64,000 nucleotides of DNA from CAWDBV01 sp963800705 (GTDB lineage Bacteria; Actinomycetota; Thermoleophilia; Solirubrobacterales; 70-9). Positions 1 through 8,771 of the stretch are shown here, one piece after another. The notes under the pieces are model-generated. The model saw nothing but the letters and a program-made list of their open reading frames with translations, was not told the origin of the DNA and ran no database searches. Where the stretch lies: positions 1-64,000 of the forward strand of contig CAWDBV010000003.1 in the NCBI GenBank assembly GCA_963800705.1, written 5' to 3'. Both the position numbers and the translations under genes were made by a program. Within the stretch, counting starts at the first letter, position 1, and each line of letters opens with the position of its first letter.

Positions 1-301
1 CGGCGCGCATGAAGAGCAGCAGCTCGAGCGAGTTCGAGGCGCCGCAGGCTAGAGAGGCGGCGCAGAACATCACCAACCCTCCGGCCGTCAAACGCGGGGC
101 GCCGATCCTGCGCGCCAGCGCCGCCATCGGCAACAGCGCCACCGCGAGCACGACCGCGTAGACGCCGAGCACCAGCGCCACGCCCTCGACGGTGGTATCG
201 AGCTCGATCAGCACCGAGGGCAGCCCGAGGGTGACGATCGAAGCGTCGGCGAGCGCCAGGCCGGCGGCGACCGCGACGCAAAGGCGCGCCGCGGTCCTCA
301 A
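1..301 (-). CDS. MFS transporter, N-terminal part (gene runs off the window)
   Basis: This is the first 100 residues of a major facilitator superfamily drug/solute transporter. The translation starts LRTAARLCVAVAAGLALADA and holds three hydrophobic stretches. A short RRIGAPRL loop lies between helices 2 and 3, where MFS proteins carry their conserved basic loop. The pattern suits the DHA2 (EmrB/QacA) subgroup, but the diagnostic C-terminal half is outside the window. The start is inferred as a TTG overlapping the stop of the upstream acyl-CoA dehydrogenase (TTGA), which implies translational coupling. The substrate cannot be told. Confidence 0.7.
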   Translation of the reverse strand, partial: MRTAARLCVAVAAGLALADASIVTLGLPSVLIELDTTVEGVALVLGVYAVVLAVALLPMAALARRIGAPRLTAGGLVMFCAASLACGASNSLELLLFMRA

Positions 302-1575
302 AGCCCGATTTGCTTGGAGAGGATCTCCTTCATGATCTCGTCGGTGCCGCCGCCGATCGGCCCGAGCCGGGCATCGCGCAGCCCCCGCTCGACGCCGTAC
401 TCGCGCATATAGCCGTAGCCGCCGTGGATCTGGACCGCCTCGTCGGCGACCTCGACGCAGGCGCGCTGCGTGAACAGCTTCGCCTCGGTGACCTCTCGCA
501 CCGCGTTCTGGCCCTCGTGGAAGAGCCGCAGCGCGTTGTAGGTCATCGAGCGCGCGACGTTCATCTTCACCGACATCTCGGCGATCTTGTGGCGCATGAC
601 CTGGAAGTTGCCGATCGGGCGGCCGAAGGCCTGCCGCTCCTTCGAGTAGTCGAGCGAGACCTGCATGAGGCGCTCGATCGCCCCGGTCGCCCCGAGTGCC
701 ATCAGCAGCCGCTCCCACTGGAAGTTGGCCATGATCAGCTTGAAGCCCCCGTTGTGCTCGCCGAGCAGGTTCTCGTCGGGGACCTCGACGTCGGTGAACG
801 AGAGCTCGCCGGTGTCGGAGGAGTGCCATCCCATCTTCTCGAGCTTGCTGGTCACCTCGTAGCCGGGCATGTCGCGCTCGAGGACCAGGAAGGAGATCCC
901 GTCGTGGCCGCCCTCCTTGGTCGTCTTCACGGCGCAGACGAGGTAGTCGGCGCGGACGCCGTTGGTGATGAAGGTCTTGGCGCCGTTGACTACGTAGCCG
1001 CCGTCGACCTTCTCGGCGAAGGTCTTGATCCCGGCGACGTCTGAGCCCGCGCCGGGCTCGGTGATCCCGAGCGCGCAGATCTTCTCGCCCTTGATCGCCG
1101 GTACGAGGAATCGCTCTTTCTGGGCGTCGGTGCCGAACTTGAAGATCGGGGGCGTCGCGATCCCGGTGTGGGCGCCGAGCCCGGCGCCGACCCCGCCCGA
1201 GCCTCCGGAGCGGGCGAGCTCCTCGGCCCAGACCGCGTCGTGGAGGTAGTCGCCGCCCTGGCCGCCGAGCTCCTCGGGGTACTTGAGCCCGAGGAAGCCG
1301 AGCTCCGCGGCGCGGTTGTAGAGCTCGCGCGGGAACTCGCGTGCCTCCTCCCACTCGTCGACGTTGGGCGCGATCTCCTCGCGCACCCAGCGCGAGATCG
1401 TCTCGCGGAGCTCGTCGTGCTCCTCGGTGAAGGGGGGAAGTGTGGCCCGTGCTCCGCTGTCCTTGACTACGTTAATCCGCCATCTCCTCGGCTTCGCCTG
1501 CGGGGATATCGGGTCGCATGCAGGGACGAGCTTAGGCGTTAGTGCGCCCGCCGCGGCGGGTAGGTGGGGCGGCAA
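298..1575 (-). CDS. Acyl-CoA dehydrogenase
   Basis: A flavin acyl-CoA dehydrogenase that introduces the alpha-beta double bond into an acyl-CoA. Family similarity begins near residue 49 (FTEEHDELRETISRWV) and covers the N-terminal helical domain, the central barrel (ITEPGAGSDVAGIKT, FITNG) and the C-terminal helical domain ending GGGTDEIMKEILSKQIGL. The REYGVERGLRDARL segment carries the Glu expected of the catalytic base. About 48 residues before the homologous part look non-native, and the only in-frame start I see there is a TTG at 1575, so the true N-terminus is uncertain. It is a close paralogue of the second dehydrogenase ending at 6642. Its start abuts divergent mscL. Confidence 0.85.
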   Translation of the reverse strand: MPPHLPAAAGALTPKLVPACDPISPQAKPRRWRINVVKDSGARATLPPFTEEHDELRETISRWVREEIAPNVDEWEEAREFPRELYNRAAELGFLGLKYPEELGGQGGDYLHDAVWAEELARSGGSGGVGAGLGAHTGIATPPIFKFGTDAQKERFLVPAIKGEKICALGITEPGAGSDVAGIKTFAEKVDGGYVVNGAKTFITNGVRADYLVCAVKTTKEGGHDGISFLVLERDMPGYEVTSKLEKMGWHSSDTGELSFTDVEVPDENLLGEHNGGFKLIMANFQWERLLMALGATGAIERLMQVSLDYSKERQAFGRPIGNFQVMRHKIAEMSVKMNVARSMTYNALRLFHEGQNAVREVTEAKLFTQRACVEVADEAVQIHGGYGYMREYGVERGLRDARLGPIGGGTDEIMKEILSKQIGL

Positions 1576-1991
1576 TGAAGAACGTGCTCAGCGGCTTTCG
1601 CGACTTCATCGCCCGCGGCAACGTCGTCGACCTCGCCGTCGCAGTGGTGATCGGGGTCGCCTTCAACGAGGTGGTGCAGAGCCTCGTCGCCGATCTGCTG
1701 ACGCCGCTGATCGCGGTGATCTTCGGCGAGCCCGACTTCTCGGCGCTCAGCTTCACGATCAACGGCTCGAAGTTCAGCTACGGCAACTTCATCAATGCGC
1801 TGATCTCGTTCCTGACCGTCGCGGCCGCGATCTACTTCTTCGTCATCGCCCCGCTGCGCCACATGAAGGAGCGGCACGAGGCCGGCGAGGAGCCGACCGT
1901 GATCGACTGCCCGCACTGCCTCTCGGAGATCCCGGCCGAGGCAAGCCGCTGCCGCCACTGCACAGCGGAATTGAAACCTGCCGCGGCTTAG
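1575..1991 (+). CDS. mscL: Large-conductance mechanosensitive channel MscL with zinc-ribbon-like tail
   Basis: MscL forms a homopentameric inner-membrane pore that opens under membrane tension to release solutes in hypo-osmotic shock. The N-terminus MKNVLSGFRDFIARGNVVDL is the classic amphipathic helix and gating segment. TM1 follows (AVAVVIGVAFNEVV...), then a periplasmic loop and TM2 (ALISFLTVAAAIYFFVIAPL). The 138-residue protein ends in a CPHC-x9-CRHC module (roughly residues 112-128), a zinc-ribbon-like tail absent from E. coli MscL. I chose the ATG at 1575 because the MscL signature starts there and GGGGCGG lies just upstream. Its stop overlaps the stop of the convergent SnoaL-like gene. 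Confidence 0.92.
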   Translation: MKNVLSGFRDFIARGNVVDLAVAVVIGVAFNEVVQSLVADLLTPLIAVIFGEPDFSALSFTINGSKFSYGNFINALISFLTVAAAIYFFVIAPLRHMKERHEAGEEPTVIDCPHCLSEIPAEASRCRHCTAELKPAAA

Positions 1992-2437
1992 TCCGCGGTC
2001 TCGCTGGTGTCCGGCGCCGTCCAGTCCTCGAGCATCGTGTAGCCGCGGTCCTTGTGGTCGAAGCCGAGCAGGTCGCCCTGCGGGTTCTTCTTGCCCCCGT
2101 GGTGGTAGGCGCGCACCTCGGCGATCTTGCCGTCGACGATCCGGAACCATTCCGTGCCGCGGTCGAGCCGCCTCTCGCCTGACTTCGGGTCGCGCCAGGT
2201 CATCGTCCACTCGATCACCGCCTCGTCGCCCTGCTCGATCCCGTGCTCGACGTACCACTGCCCGTCGATCACCTCGACACCCATCTTCGCGTTCTCGCCG
2301 ATCCGCTTCGCCCCCTCGTGCGGGCCGAGGCGCGTGTAGTAGTGGACCGCGTCGTCGGTGAAATGCGAAGCGGTCAGCTCGGCGTCACCGGTGTTGAGCG
2401 CGTCGTAGTAGCTGCGGATGTGGTCGAGGTGGGCCAA
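1988..2437 (-). CDS. SnoaL-like / NTF2-fold protein
   Basis: A 149-residue cone-shaped NTF2-fold protein. It begins with a helix (LAHLDHIRSYYDALNTGDAE), followed by ASHFTDDAVHYYTRLGPHEG and strands rich in aromatic residues (EAVIEWTMTWRD, RGTEWFRIVDGKIAEVRAYHH). This is the usual layout of SnoaL-like polyketide cyclase or ketosteroid-isomerase relatives, many of which have no known substrate. The TTG start at 2437 is chosen because the family helix begins there and longer in-frame extensions run antisense to the next gene. The gene is convergent with mscL, sharing terminal bases, and divergent from the large secreted protein. Confidence 0.75.
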   Translation of the reverse strand: MAHLDHIRSYYDALNTGDAELTASHFTDDAVHYYTRLGPHEGAKRIGENAKMGVEVIDGQWYVEHGIEQGDEAVIEWTMTWRDPKSGERRLDRGTEWFRIVDGKIAEVRAYHHGGKKNPQGDLLGFDHKDRGYTMLEDWTAPDTSETAD

Positions 2438-2525
2438 GGGGGCAGTATCGGCAATTTGGCTAGGTCGGTGCGCTACAGTTGACTCTCCGCGAGGGGAGAT
2501 CGCTTTTGCACCATCAGGTGTGCGC

Positions 2526-5500
2526 ATGAACCGAGGGAACGGGAACGGGAACGTGGCAGGGTCGCGTACCCGGATTGCGATAGCGCTCGCCGTCCTCGTG
2601 CCTGTGCTCGCAGCGGGCGCGGCCGGCGGGGTTGCGGCCGAGTCCGAGGATGCGGGCGGCGCTTGCCAGCTCGAGTCCTCCGCCGAATGCAAGGGGGCGC
2701 AGCTGACGCTCAAGGACCTGGGCGAAGCTGACCTGCGCGGGGCCGATCTGCGCGCAGCCAACCTGAATGGGTCCTGGGCGCACAGCGCATCATTCGCGGG
2801 GGCCGATTTGCGGGACGCCGACCTTCGTGCCACGACCCTCGTCGCCGCGAACATGCGGAGCGCGAGCATCGACGGGGCCAACCTCGCCGATTCCAACCTC
2901 GAGTTCGCCGAAGTGAGCGACTCCCAGCTCGAAGACGCCTACCTCTGCCGGACGAGGCTCCCGGGGGGCGAGCTCTCGAAACGCGATTGCGACCGCCCCG
3001 GCCCGCAGCTCGCCGCGCCGCGCAACGCACGGATCTCGCGGGCCGCCGCGGACTCGGCTCCCGCTCCCGCCTTCAGCTCCGGCGCGGCGTCGCTGGGCGC
3101 GAAGAAGGCGAAGAAGAAGCGGGGCGCCACGGCGACCGCGGCGCAAACGAAGCTCAAGCGGGCGAAGAAGGCGGTGCATGTCGCGACGATCGGTCCGGGG
3201 AGCGTCGTCTCCGACAAGGGCGGGCTGCGCTGCCCCGGAAAATGCGCGGCCGTATACCGGAAGGGAAGCCGAGTCACGTTGGTCGCCAGCTCCGAGCCGT
3301 TTGGCAGGTTCACCGGTTGGGCGGGCGCTTGCGAGGGCAGCCGGAACCACTGCACCTTGCGTGTCGGCCACGCGAAGCGGGTCACGGCCAACTTCGCCGG
3401 CTCGGGCTCGTCGAGCAACCCCGTCACGGCGGCGCCGCCGAACGACCCGTCCACGTCGCTGATCAACCCGCTGGTCTGCACCTTCCCGCCGAGCCAGGAC
3501 ACCGACGGCGACGGGGCTCCGGACTGCGTCGAGATCCTCGGCTGGGACCTCGCCGTGACCACGCCGCAGCAGCTGAGCGGCAGCGGTAACCCGGTGACGC
3601 GGCACGTCACTTCGGATCCGGCCAACCCCGACACCGACGGCGACGGAGTAAACGACGGCGACGAGTTCCGCTTCAACGCCGACCCCAGGAAGACCGATTC
3701 CGACGACGACGGACTTGTCGACGAGCTGGAGTTGATCACCCTCAAGTCGCTCCCCAACCACGCCGACACCGACGGCGACTCGCTGCCCAAGGGAGGCGGA
3801 CCGCGCGACCCACGGCTCTTCGACGGCAACGAGACAACGGATCTCGAGACCAGTCCGCGCCTCGCCGACACCGACGGCGACGGGCTCACCGACTTCACCG
3901 AGGTGGTTGACGAGCGCACTAACCCTCGGATCGCCGACCTCCCCGTGGCCGCGCTGGTGGCGGTTCCGGGGCTCTCCAACCCGCGCTTCGATCTCGACTA
4001 CACGGTCCAGGAGACGAGCGGAACGCAGAAGCAGTCGGCCACCAGCACGCAGGGGACGACGAGCAGCGAGCAAAGCTCGGGGACGAGCTACTCGAAGACG
4101 AACATGAGCCAGCAGGCGTGGACCCAAGGCGGCTCCTGCACGATCGGGGGGCCCCAGGTGGCCGGTTGCACCTACTCAGGCAGCTATACCCGCACCGAGG
4201 GCCACGCGACCACCCGCGGCTCGACGACCGGGCAGGCCAACACGAACTCGACCACCAACGCCGCCTCGCAGGTGATCGCCACATCGGCCCAGCGCCAGAC
4301 GACGCTCGCACCCTATGGCTGCATGCAGGTTCCGCTGCGGCTCACCAACAGCGGCCCCGTAGCGGTCTCGCTCGGAAACCTGCAGGTGCTCGCGCTGACG
4401 CCCGACCGAGCCGACTCGAGCAGCGCGCAGTTGCTCACGACGCTGCTGCCGATCAACGGGCAGGTCGACGAGACCAACTGCCCGGCGACCGCTCCCGACT
4501 TCGGGCCGGTTGAGCTGCCCCCGGGGGGCAGCGCCGACGTCGTCTTCGCCCAGCAGGTCGGTTCGCAGGAGCTGCTCGACTACATGGCCGAGCCGACTCC
4601 GATCAACTATGAGCTTGGCGCGATCACGATGACCGGGACCAACCTCGACGGCAGCCAGGTGGATTTCCTTGGCGACATCGCCACGAAGGCCCTCGACCGC
4701 ACCGCCTCGGTCGAGACGACATTCCCGGACGGCACGATCTACAACTTCGAGGTCGCCACCGGGACGCGCTTCGACGCAAACGGAAACGCAACCGGTGTGA
4801 CCCTCGGCGACGCGCTCGGCCCCGCGCTCAGCAACCTCGACCCGCAGTACTCGCCTCCGACGCTCACCAGCGGCAGCAAGGTTAGTTCGCTGCGCAACCC
4901 CGAGACGGGGGAGATCGTCGCAAGCGGAAACGGCGGCGACGAGGGCTTCTGGAACCTGACCGGCGACGGGGCGGGAGTCGGCAACCCCCAGGCCAACTGG
5001 CAGGACGTCGTCCTGCGCCCAGGCAACGTCGTCGCGCTCGAATGGATCAGGGACGAGGACGACGACAAGCTCACCGACGCGTTCGAGGCCGAAGTCGGGA
5101 CAGACCCGAACAACAAGGACACCGACAGCGACGCCGCCACGGACGCCGGCAACATGCATTCCTCCGACTACTTCGAGGCCCGTGTCGGATGGACGGTGCC
5201 GTTCCCGCGCGGCAACCAGCCCGGTTACCAGTCATTCCCGAGCCCACTCGCCTGCGATGCCGACGGTGACCAATCGCCCGATGGCCCCGGCACGGGCAAC
5301 CTGCAGTACGGCATGTGCCCCACCTTGACCCCCAATGTCACTTTCGGTCCAGAAAGCACACGGTTCACCGATCCGACCCTCGGGGACACCAACAGCGACG
5401 GGATCCTCGACGGTGACGAGCCCCTTCCCGCCGCCCTACAGGCGATCCCGATCGGCGGGCGGATGCCGGAGCTGGTCCGGGAGTGGGGCGGTGAGGGGGA

Positions 5501-6611
5501 GATGGGAGACGCGCAGCCGATCGGGCTCGCCGTCGACATCAACCAGCCTGTCTTCGACAGCAACGGACAGGCAGCCCCGCAGACCAGCTACGTGATCGCC
5601 CGCCGGCCCGCCAGCCACACTGACAACATCTACGCCTTCGAGGGAAACCCGCGGGTGGGGGCGCCGAGCCGGGTCCTTGGGGACATAGATCCGCCCGCCA
5701 ACTTCTTCCCCGACCCGACTGTGAAAGCCGCCGCAACCGGGATCGCGGTCGCTCCCGGCTCGGTCGGTGGTCCGAACGCCAATCCGCCCGTGGCCGCCGG
5801 CAGTCCCGTGGTCGTCAACTACTACCCGAAGACTATGCCCAACACCGGGGCCCAATACTCGAGCGCATTCACAACCTTCAACTCGTCCACCCAGGACCTG
5901 GCGGCGTCCGGTGAACAGCTCAGCGGGGCCTATCCCGGCCCCGACTGCAGTAATTGTTTCGTGGCACCCGTGTTCGGGCCGGGACCGGAGACGATCGGGA
6001 GCGGGTTCCTCGACGTCGCCTCACAGCACAGCATCGTGATCGGCCACGGCCGCAACCAGGATGCTGCGTTCAACGCAGGCGACATCAAGGCCATCCCGAC
6101 TCGCTACTTCGGCGCCGGCGATCCGGACGCCGATCTGGGGGCCCGCTATGGCAGCAAGCCCCCTGTGCCGGTCGCGCCGACGGAGGGAGAGCTCACCAAC
6201 CCCACCGGGGTCGCGGTCGACCGCGCCAACAACAAGCTCTACGCGGCCGACGACATCGCACCCACCGGTACGACCGCCGGCGCCCTGACGCGGTTCAATC
6301 TCGTCAGCGGTGCACCGGAGGAGTTCGCCTATGCCAACGACGCGACTCTTGCCGGGCTGCGCGGCCTCGCGGTCGACCCGCAGGGCAAGTACGTCTACGC
6401 GGCATCGGCGCAGTGCGAGACCGTCTACAAGTTCTCGCCGTCGCTCGGGATCCTCGGGGCGATCGGCGGCGCCGACTGCTTGGGCGGCAACCCGACCGAC
6501 CTCTTCGAGCAGCCCTCCGACGTGGACGTCGACCCGGCGAACGGCATCTGGGTCACCGATGCCGAGTCGAAGACGATGCGCTTCTTCTTCTATCCGTTCG
6601 GGCCCGACTAG
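2526..6611 (+). CDS. Giant secreted protein: pentapeptide repeats, protective-antigen-like (binary toxin B) core, NHL-like propeller
   Basis: A 1361-residue exported protein. Residues 1-39 form a signal peptide (SRTRIAIALAVLVPVLAAG). Residues about 60-145 are A(D/N)L-type pentapeptide repeats. A lysine-rich linker follows (192-219), then a small InlB/bacterial-repeat-like domain with FTGWAGACEG (220-290). DxDxDG calcium loops lie at about 325-343, 369-405, 415-470, 843-875 and 955-966. The first, DTDGDGAPDCVEILGWDL, resembles the calcium site of anthrax protective antigen (D-D-G-P-D-E-G-aromatic). After the loops come PVAALVAV, a Ser/Thr-rich stretch, MQVPLRLTNSG and TPINYELGAITM, in the same order as protective antigen domain 2. 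The C-terminal third looks like an NHL propeller (VDRANNKLYAADD). The role is unknown; the toxin-like fold is inferred from remembered motifs. Confidence 0.8.
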   Translation: MNRGNGNGNVAGSRTRIAIALAVLVPVLAAGAAGGVAAESEDAGGACQLESSAECKGAQLTLKDLGEADLRGADLRAANLNGSWAHSASFAGADLRDADLRATTLVAANMRSASIDGANLADSNLEFAEVSDSQLEDAYLCRTRLPGGELSKRDCDRPGPQLAAPRNARISRAAADSAPAPAFSSGAASLGAKKAKKKRGATATAAQTKLKRAKKAVHVATIGPGSVVSDKGGLRCPGKCAAVYRKGSRVTLVASSEPFGRFTGWAGACEGSRNHCTLRVGHAKRVTANFAGSGSSSNPVTAAPPNDPSTSLINPLVCTFPPSQDTDGDGAPDCVEILGWDLAVTTPQQLSGSGNPVTRHVTSDPANPDTDGDGVNDGDEFRFNADPRKTDSDDDGLVDELELITLKSLPNHADTDGDSLPKGGGPRDPRLFDGNETTDLETSPRLADTDGDGLTDFTEVVDERTNPRIADLPVAALVAVPGLSNPRFDLDYTVQETSGTQKQSATSTQGTTSSEQSSGTSYSKTNMSQQAWTQGGSCTIGGPQVAGCTYSGSYTRTEGHATTRGSTTGQANTNSTTNAASQVIATSAQRQTTLAPYGCMQVPLRLTNSGPVAVSLGNLQVLALTPDRADSSSAQLLTTLLPINGQVDETNCPATAPDFGPVELPPGGSADVVFAQQVGSQELLDYMAEPTPINYELGAITMTGTNLDGSQVDFLGDIATKALDRTASVETTFPDGTIYNFEVATGTRFDANGNATGVTLGDALGPALSNLDPQYSPPTLTSGSKVSSLRNPETGEIVASGNGGDEGFWNLTGDGAGVGNPQANWQDVVLRPGNVVALEWIRDEDDDKLTDAFEAEVGTDPNNKDTDSDAATDAGNMHSSDYFEARVGWTVPFPRGNQPGYQSFPSPLACDADGDQSPDGPGTGNLQYGMCPTLTPNVTFGPESTRFTDPTLGDTNSDGILDGDEPLPAALQAIPIGGRMPELVREWGGEGEMGDAQPIGLAVDINQPVFDSNGQAAPQTSYVIARRPASHTDNIYAFEGNPRVGAPSRVLGDIDPPANFFPDPTVKAAATGIAVAPGSVGGPNANPPVAAGSPVVVNYYPKTMPNTGAQYSSAFTTFNSSTQDLAASGEQLSGAYPGPDCSNCFVAPVFGPGPETIGSGFLDVASQHSIVIGHGRNQDAAFNAGDIKAIPTRYFGAGDPDADLGARYGSKPPVPVAPTEGELTNPTGVAVDRANNKLYAADDIAPTGTTAGALTRFNLVSGAPEEFAYANDATLAGLRGLAVDPQGKYVYAASAQCETVYKFSPSLGILGAIGGADCLGGNPTDLFEQPSDVDVDPANGIWVTDAESKTMRFFFYPFGPD

Positions 6612-6641
6612 GTCAAGGATCCCCGGGATCTGGCCTTCGAG

Positions 6642-7886
6642 CTAGATCCCGTACGAGCGCCCGATAACCTCGAGCATGATCTCGTCGGTGCCGGCGCCGA
6701 TCCGGTTGAGGCGAACGTCGCGGTAGGCGCGCTCGATCTCGTACTCCTTCATGTAGCCGTAGCCGCCGTGGATCTGGATGCACTCGTCGGCGACCTCGCA
6801 GGCGATCCGTGAGGTGTAGAGCTTGCACTCGGAGATCTCGCGGACCGGGTACTCGCCGTTGCCGTAGCGCCACGCGGTCGCGTAGGTGAACTGGCGCGCG
6901 GCCTCGATCTTGGTCGCCATCTCGGCGAACTTGTGGCGGATGACCTGGAACGAGCCGATCGGGCGCCCGAACGCCTGGCGCTCCTTCGCGTACTCGAGCG
7001 TGCGCTCGAACATCCGCTGCGCCCCGGCGACCGCGCCGGCGCAGGCCACCATCCGCTCCGACTGGAGCTCCCAACTGATGTGGTAGAAGCCCTTGCCCTC
7101 GGTGCCGAGCAGGTTCTCAGCCGGGACGCGGACATCCTGGAAGGAGAGCTCACCGGTGTCCGAGGAATGCATCCCCATCTTCTCGAGCTTGCGCGAGACG
7201 CTGAACCCGGGGACGGTGTCGCCGTTGTCGTCCCGCAGGTCGACCACGAACAGGCTCATCCCGTCATGGCGGGCCTTCGGGTCGGTCTTCGTCACCAGGA
7301 CGATGAAGTCGGCGCGGGCGCCGTTGGTGATGAAGGTCTTCGAGCCGTTGATCACGTACTCGTCGCCGTCGCGGATCGCGGTCGTCTTGATTCCGGCGAC
7401 GTCCGATCCCGCCTCCGGTTCGGTGATCCCGAGGCAGCCGATCTTCTCGCCGCGGATCGCCGACGGCATGTAGCGCTGTTTGAGGTCCTCGGTGCCGAGC
7501 ATCTCGATCGGCGGCAGCACCATGTCGGTGTGGACGACGAAGCCCATGTTGAACCCGCCGGAGCCCGAGTAAGAGAGGCACTCCGAGCGGACGATCGCGT
7601 AGAAGTAGTCGCCGCCCTGCCCGCCGTACTCCTCCGGGAAGCAGAGCCCGAGGAAACCGAGGTCGCCGGCCCGCTTCAGGATCTCCGAGGGCCAGGTGGT
7701 CTCCTCCCACTCGTTGCGGTGCGGGAAGACCTCCTTCTGCACCCACGACTGCATCGACTCGCGCAGGTCCTCGTGCTCCTGCGTGAAGATCATGTGCTTG
7801 CGCTGGGCCTCGTGATCGGGCTTGATCACCTTGCCTGCGCCGTTGCTCTCGGTCGAGCCGGTCTTCGCCGCGGTGCCGCTTTCCAT
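6642..7886 (-). CDS. Acyl-CoA dehydrogenase
   Basis: A 414-residue FAD-dependent acyl-CoA dehydrogenase. It has an N-terminal helical domain from FTQEHEDLRESMQSWV, the barrel motifs LGITEPEAGSDVAG and FITNGARADF, and KERQAFGRPIGSFQVIRHK. The C-terminal IQIHGGYGYMKEYEIERAYRD retains the Glu expected for proton abstraction. It closely matches the dehydrogenase at the start of the window. The ATG at 7886 is supported by a strong AGGAGG ribosome site just upstream. The gene is divergent from the crotonase/carboxyltransferase operon across a 96-bp gap containing a perfect palindrome, so it probably catalyses an early step of the same acyl-CoA route under shared control. Confidence 0.92.
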   Translation of the reverse strand: MESGTAAKTGSTESNGAGKVIKPDHEAQRKHMIFTQEHEDLRESMQSWVQKEVFPHRNEWEETTWPSEILKRAGDLGFLGLCFPEEYGGQGGDYFYAIVRSECLSYSGSGGFNMGFVVHTDMVLPPIEMLGTEDLKQRYMPSAIRGEKIGCLGITEPEAGSDVAGIKTTAIRDGDEYVINGSKTFITNGARADFIVLVTKTDPKARHDGMSLFVVDLRDDNGDTVPGFSVSRKLEKMGMHSSDTGELSFQDVRVPAENLLGTEGKGFYHISWELQSERMVACAGAVAGAQRMFERTLEYAKERQAFGRPIGSFQVIRHKFAEMATKIEAARQFTYATAWRYGNGEYPVREISECKLYTSRIACEVADECIQIHGGYGYMKEYEIERAYRDVRLNRIGAGTDEIMLEVIGRSYGI

Positions 7887-7924
7887 CCTGCTTCCTCCTC
7901 GGTCGGGTGGGCGAAACATACCAG

Positions 7925-7947
7925 AGTGGGAAGTAGAACTTCCCACT
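7925..7947. promoter_or_regulatory. Perfect 10-bp inverted repeat, probable operator
   Basis: AGTGGGAAGT and ACTTCCCACT form exact inverted arms separated by AGA, in the centre of the divergent promoter region between the acyl-CoA dehydrogenase and the crotonase operon. A further TTCCC follows immediately, giving a repeated half-site. There is no U-run, so this is a protein-binding dyad rather than a terminator. The MerR-family gene at the end of the operon is the obvious candidate binder, but that link is inference. Confidence 0.65.
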
Positions 7948-7982
7948 TCCCAACAGGCACGAATCACGGTAAGGTGGCCCCC

Positions 7983-8771
7983 GTGAGTGAGGGCTATGAG
8001 CAGCTGCTGTATGAGGTGAAGGACGGGGTCGCGACCGCGACCCTGAACCGCCCCGAGCAGCGCAATGCGCTCTCCGGCCAGCTGCTCATCGAGCTCCTCG
8101 ACGCGATGAAGAAGGCCCGCGACGACGAGCAGGTGAAGGCGGTCGTGCTCACCGGGGCCGGCGACAAGGTCTTCTGCGCCGGCGCCGACCTCGGCGGCTT
8201 CGCGGCCGACGCGCCGCTGGTCGCAAAGCACTTCGCATCCGACCTCTTCCTCGAGTTCTTCCGCCTGATGCCGAAGCTCGGCAAGCCGAGCCTCTGCGCC
8301 GCCAACGGCCACGTGCTCGCCGGCGGCATGGGCTTGGCGCTCTCCTGCGACCTGGTGATCGCCAAGGAGGGGGCAACGTTCGGCACCCCGGAGATCAACG
8401 TCGGCGCCTTCCCCTACATGATCATGTCGGTGATCTACCGCAACGTTCCCCGCAAGAAGGTCAACGAGATGATGCTGCTCGGTGAGCGGCTCTCCGGAGA
8501 GCAGGCGGTCGAGTACGGGCTCGCCAACAAGGTCGTCCCTGAAACTGAGTTCCAGGCCGCGGTCGACGAGTGGGCGCAGAAGCTCGCCTCGAAGAGCCCG
8601 GTGCTGATGCGGCTGGGCCACGACGCGATGTACCGCCAGCAGGACATGGGCTTCGACGACGCGCTCGAGTTCCTGCGCTCGCAGCTCTCGCTCACCTTCT
8701 CGACCGAGGACATCCAGGAGGGCGTCAAGGCGTTCTTCGAAAAGCGCGAGCCCGAATGGAAAGGACGCTGA
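7983..8771 (+). CDS. Enoyl-CoA hydratase/isomerase (crotonase) family protein
   Basis: A 262-residue crotonase-fold protein. It shows the CoA-binding/oxyanion motif (VFCAGADLGGF) and the second oxyanion loop (NGHVLAGGMGLALSCDLVIA), then FGTPEINVGAFP. The Glu after GGG that classic hydratases use as one of two catalytic acids is Gly here (GGMGLAL), while the second Glu (TPEI) is kept. The reaction may therefore be isomerisation or another crotonase chemistry rather than simple hydration. The GTG start is the first in-frame start after the divergent promoter. It leads an operon with carboxyltransferase, SnoaL-like, DUF849 and CaiB genes, and its stop overlaps the next ATG. Confidence 0.9.
   Translation: MSEGYEQLLYEVKDGVATATLNRPEQRNALSGQLLIELLDAMKKARDDEQVKAVVLTGAGDKVFCAGADLGGFAADAPLVAKHFASDLFLEFFRLMPKLGKPSLCAANGHVLAGGMGLALSCDLVIAKEGATFGTPEINVGAFPYMIMSVIYRNVPRKKVNEMMLLGERLSGEQAVEYGLANKVVPETEFQAAVDEWAQKLASKSPVLMRLGHDAMYRQQDMGFDDALEFLRSQLSLTFSTEDIQEGVKAFFEKREPEWKGR

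Noticed and set aside
6612..6641. Terminator between the giant secreted protein and the acyl-CoA dehydrogenase
   Set aside because: GGATCCCCGGGATCT gives only a short imperfect stem without a T-run.
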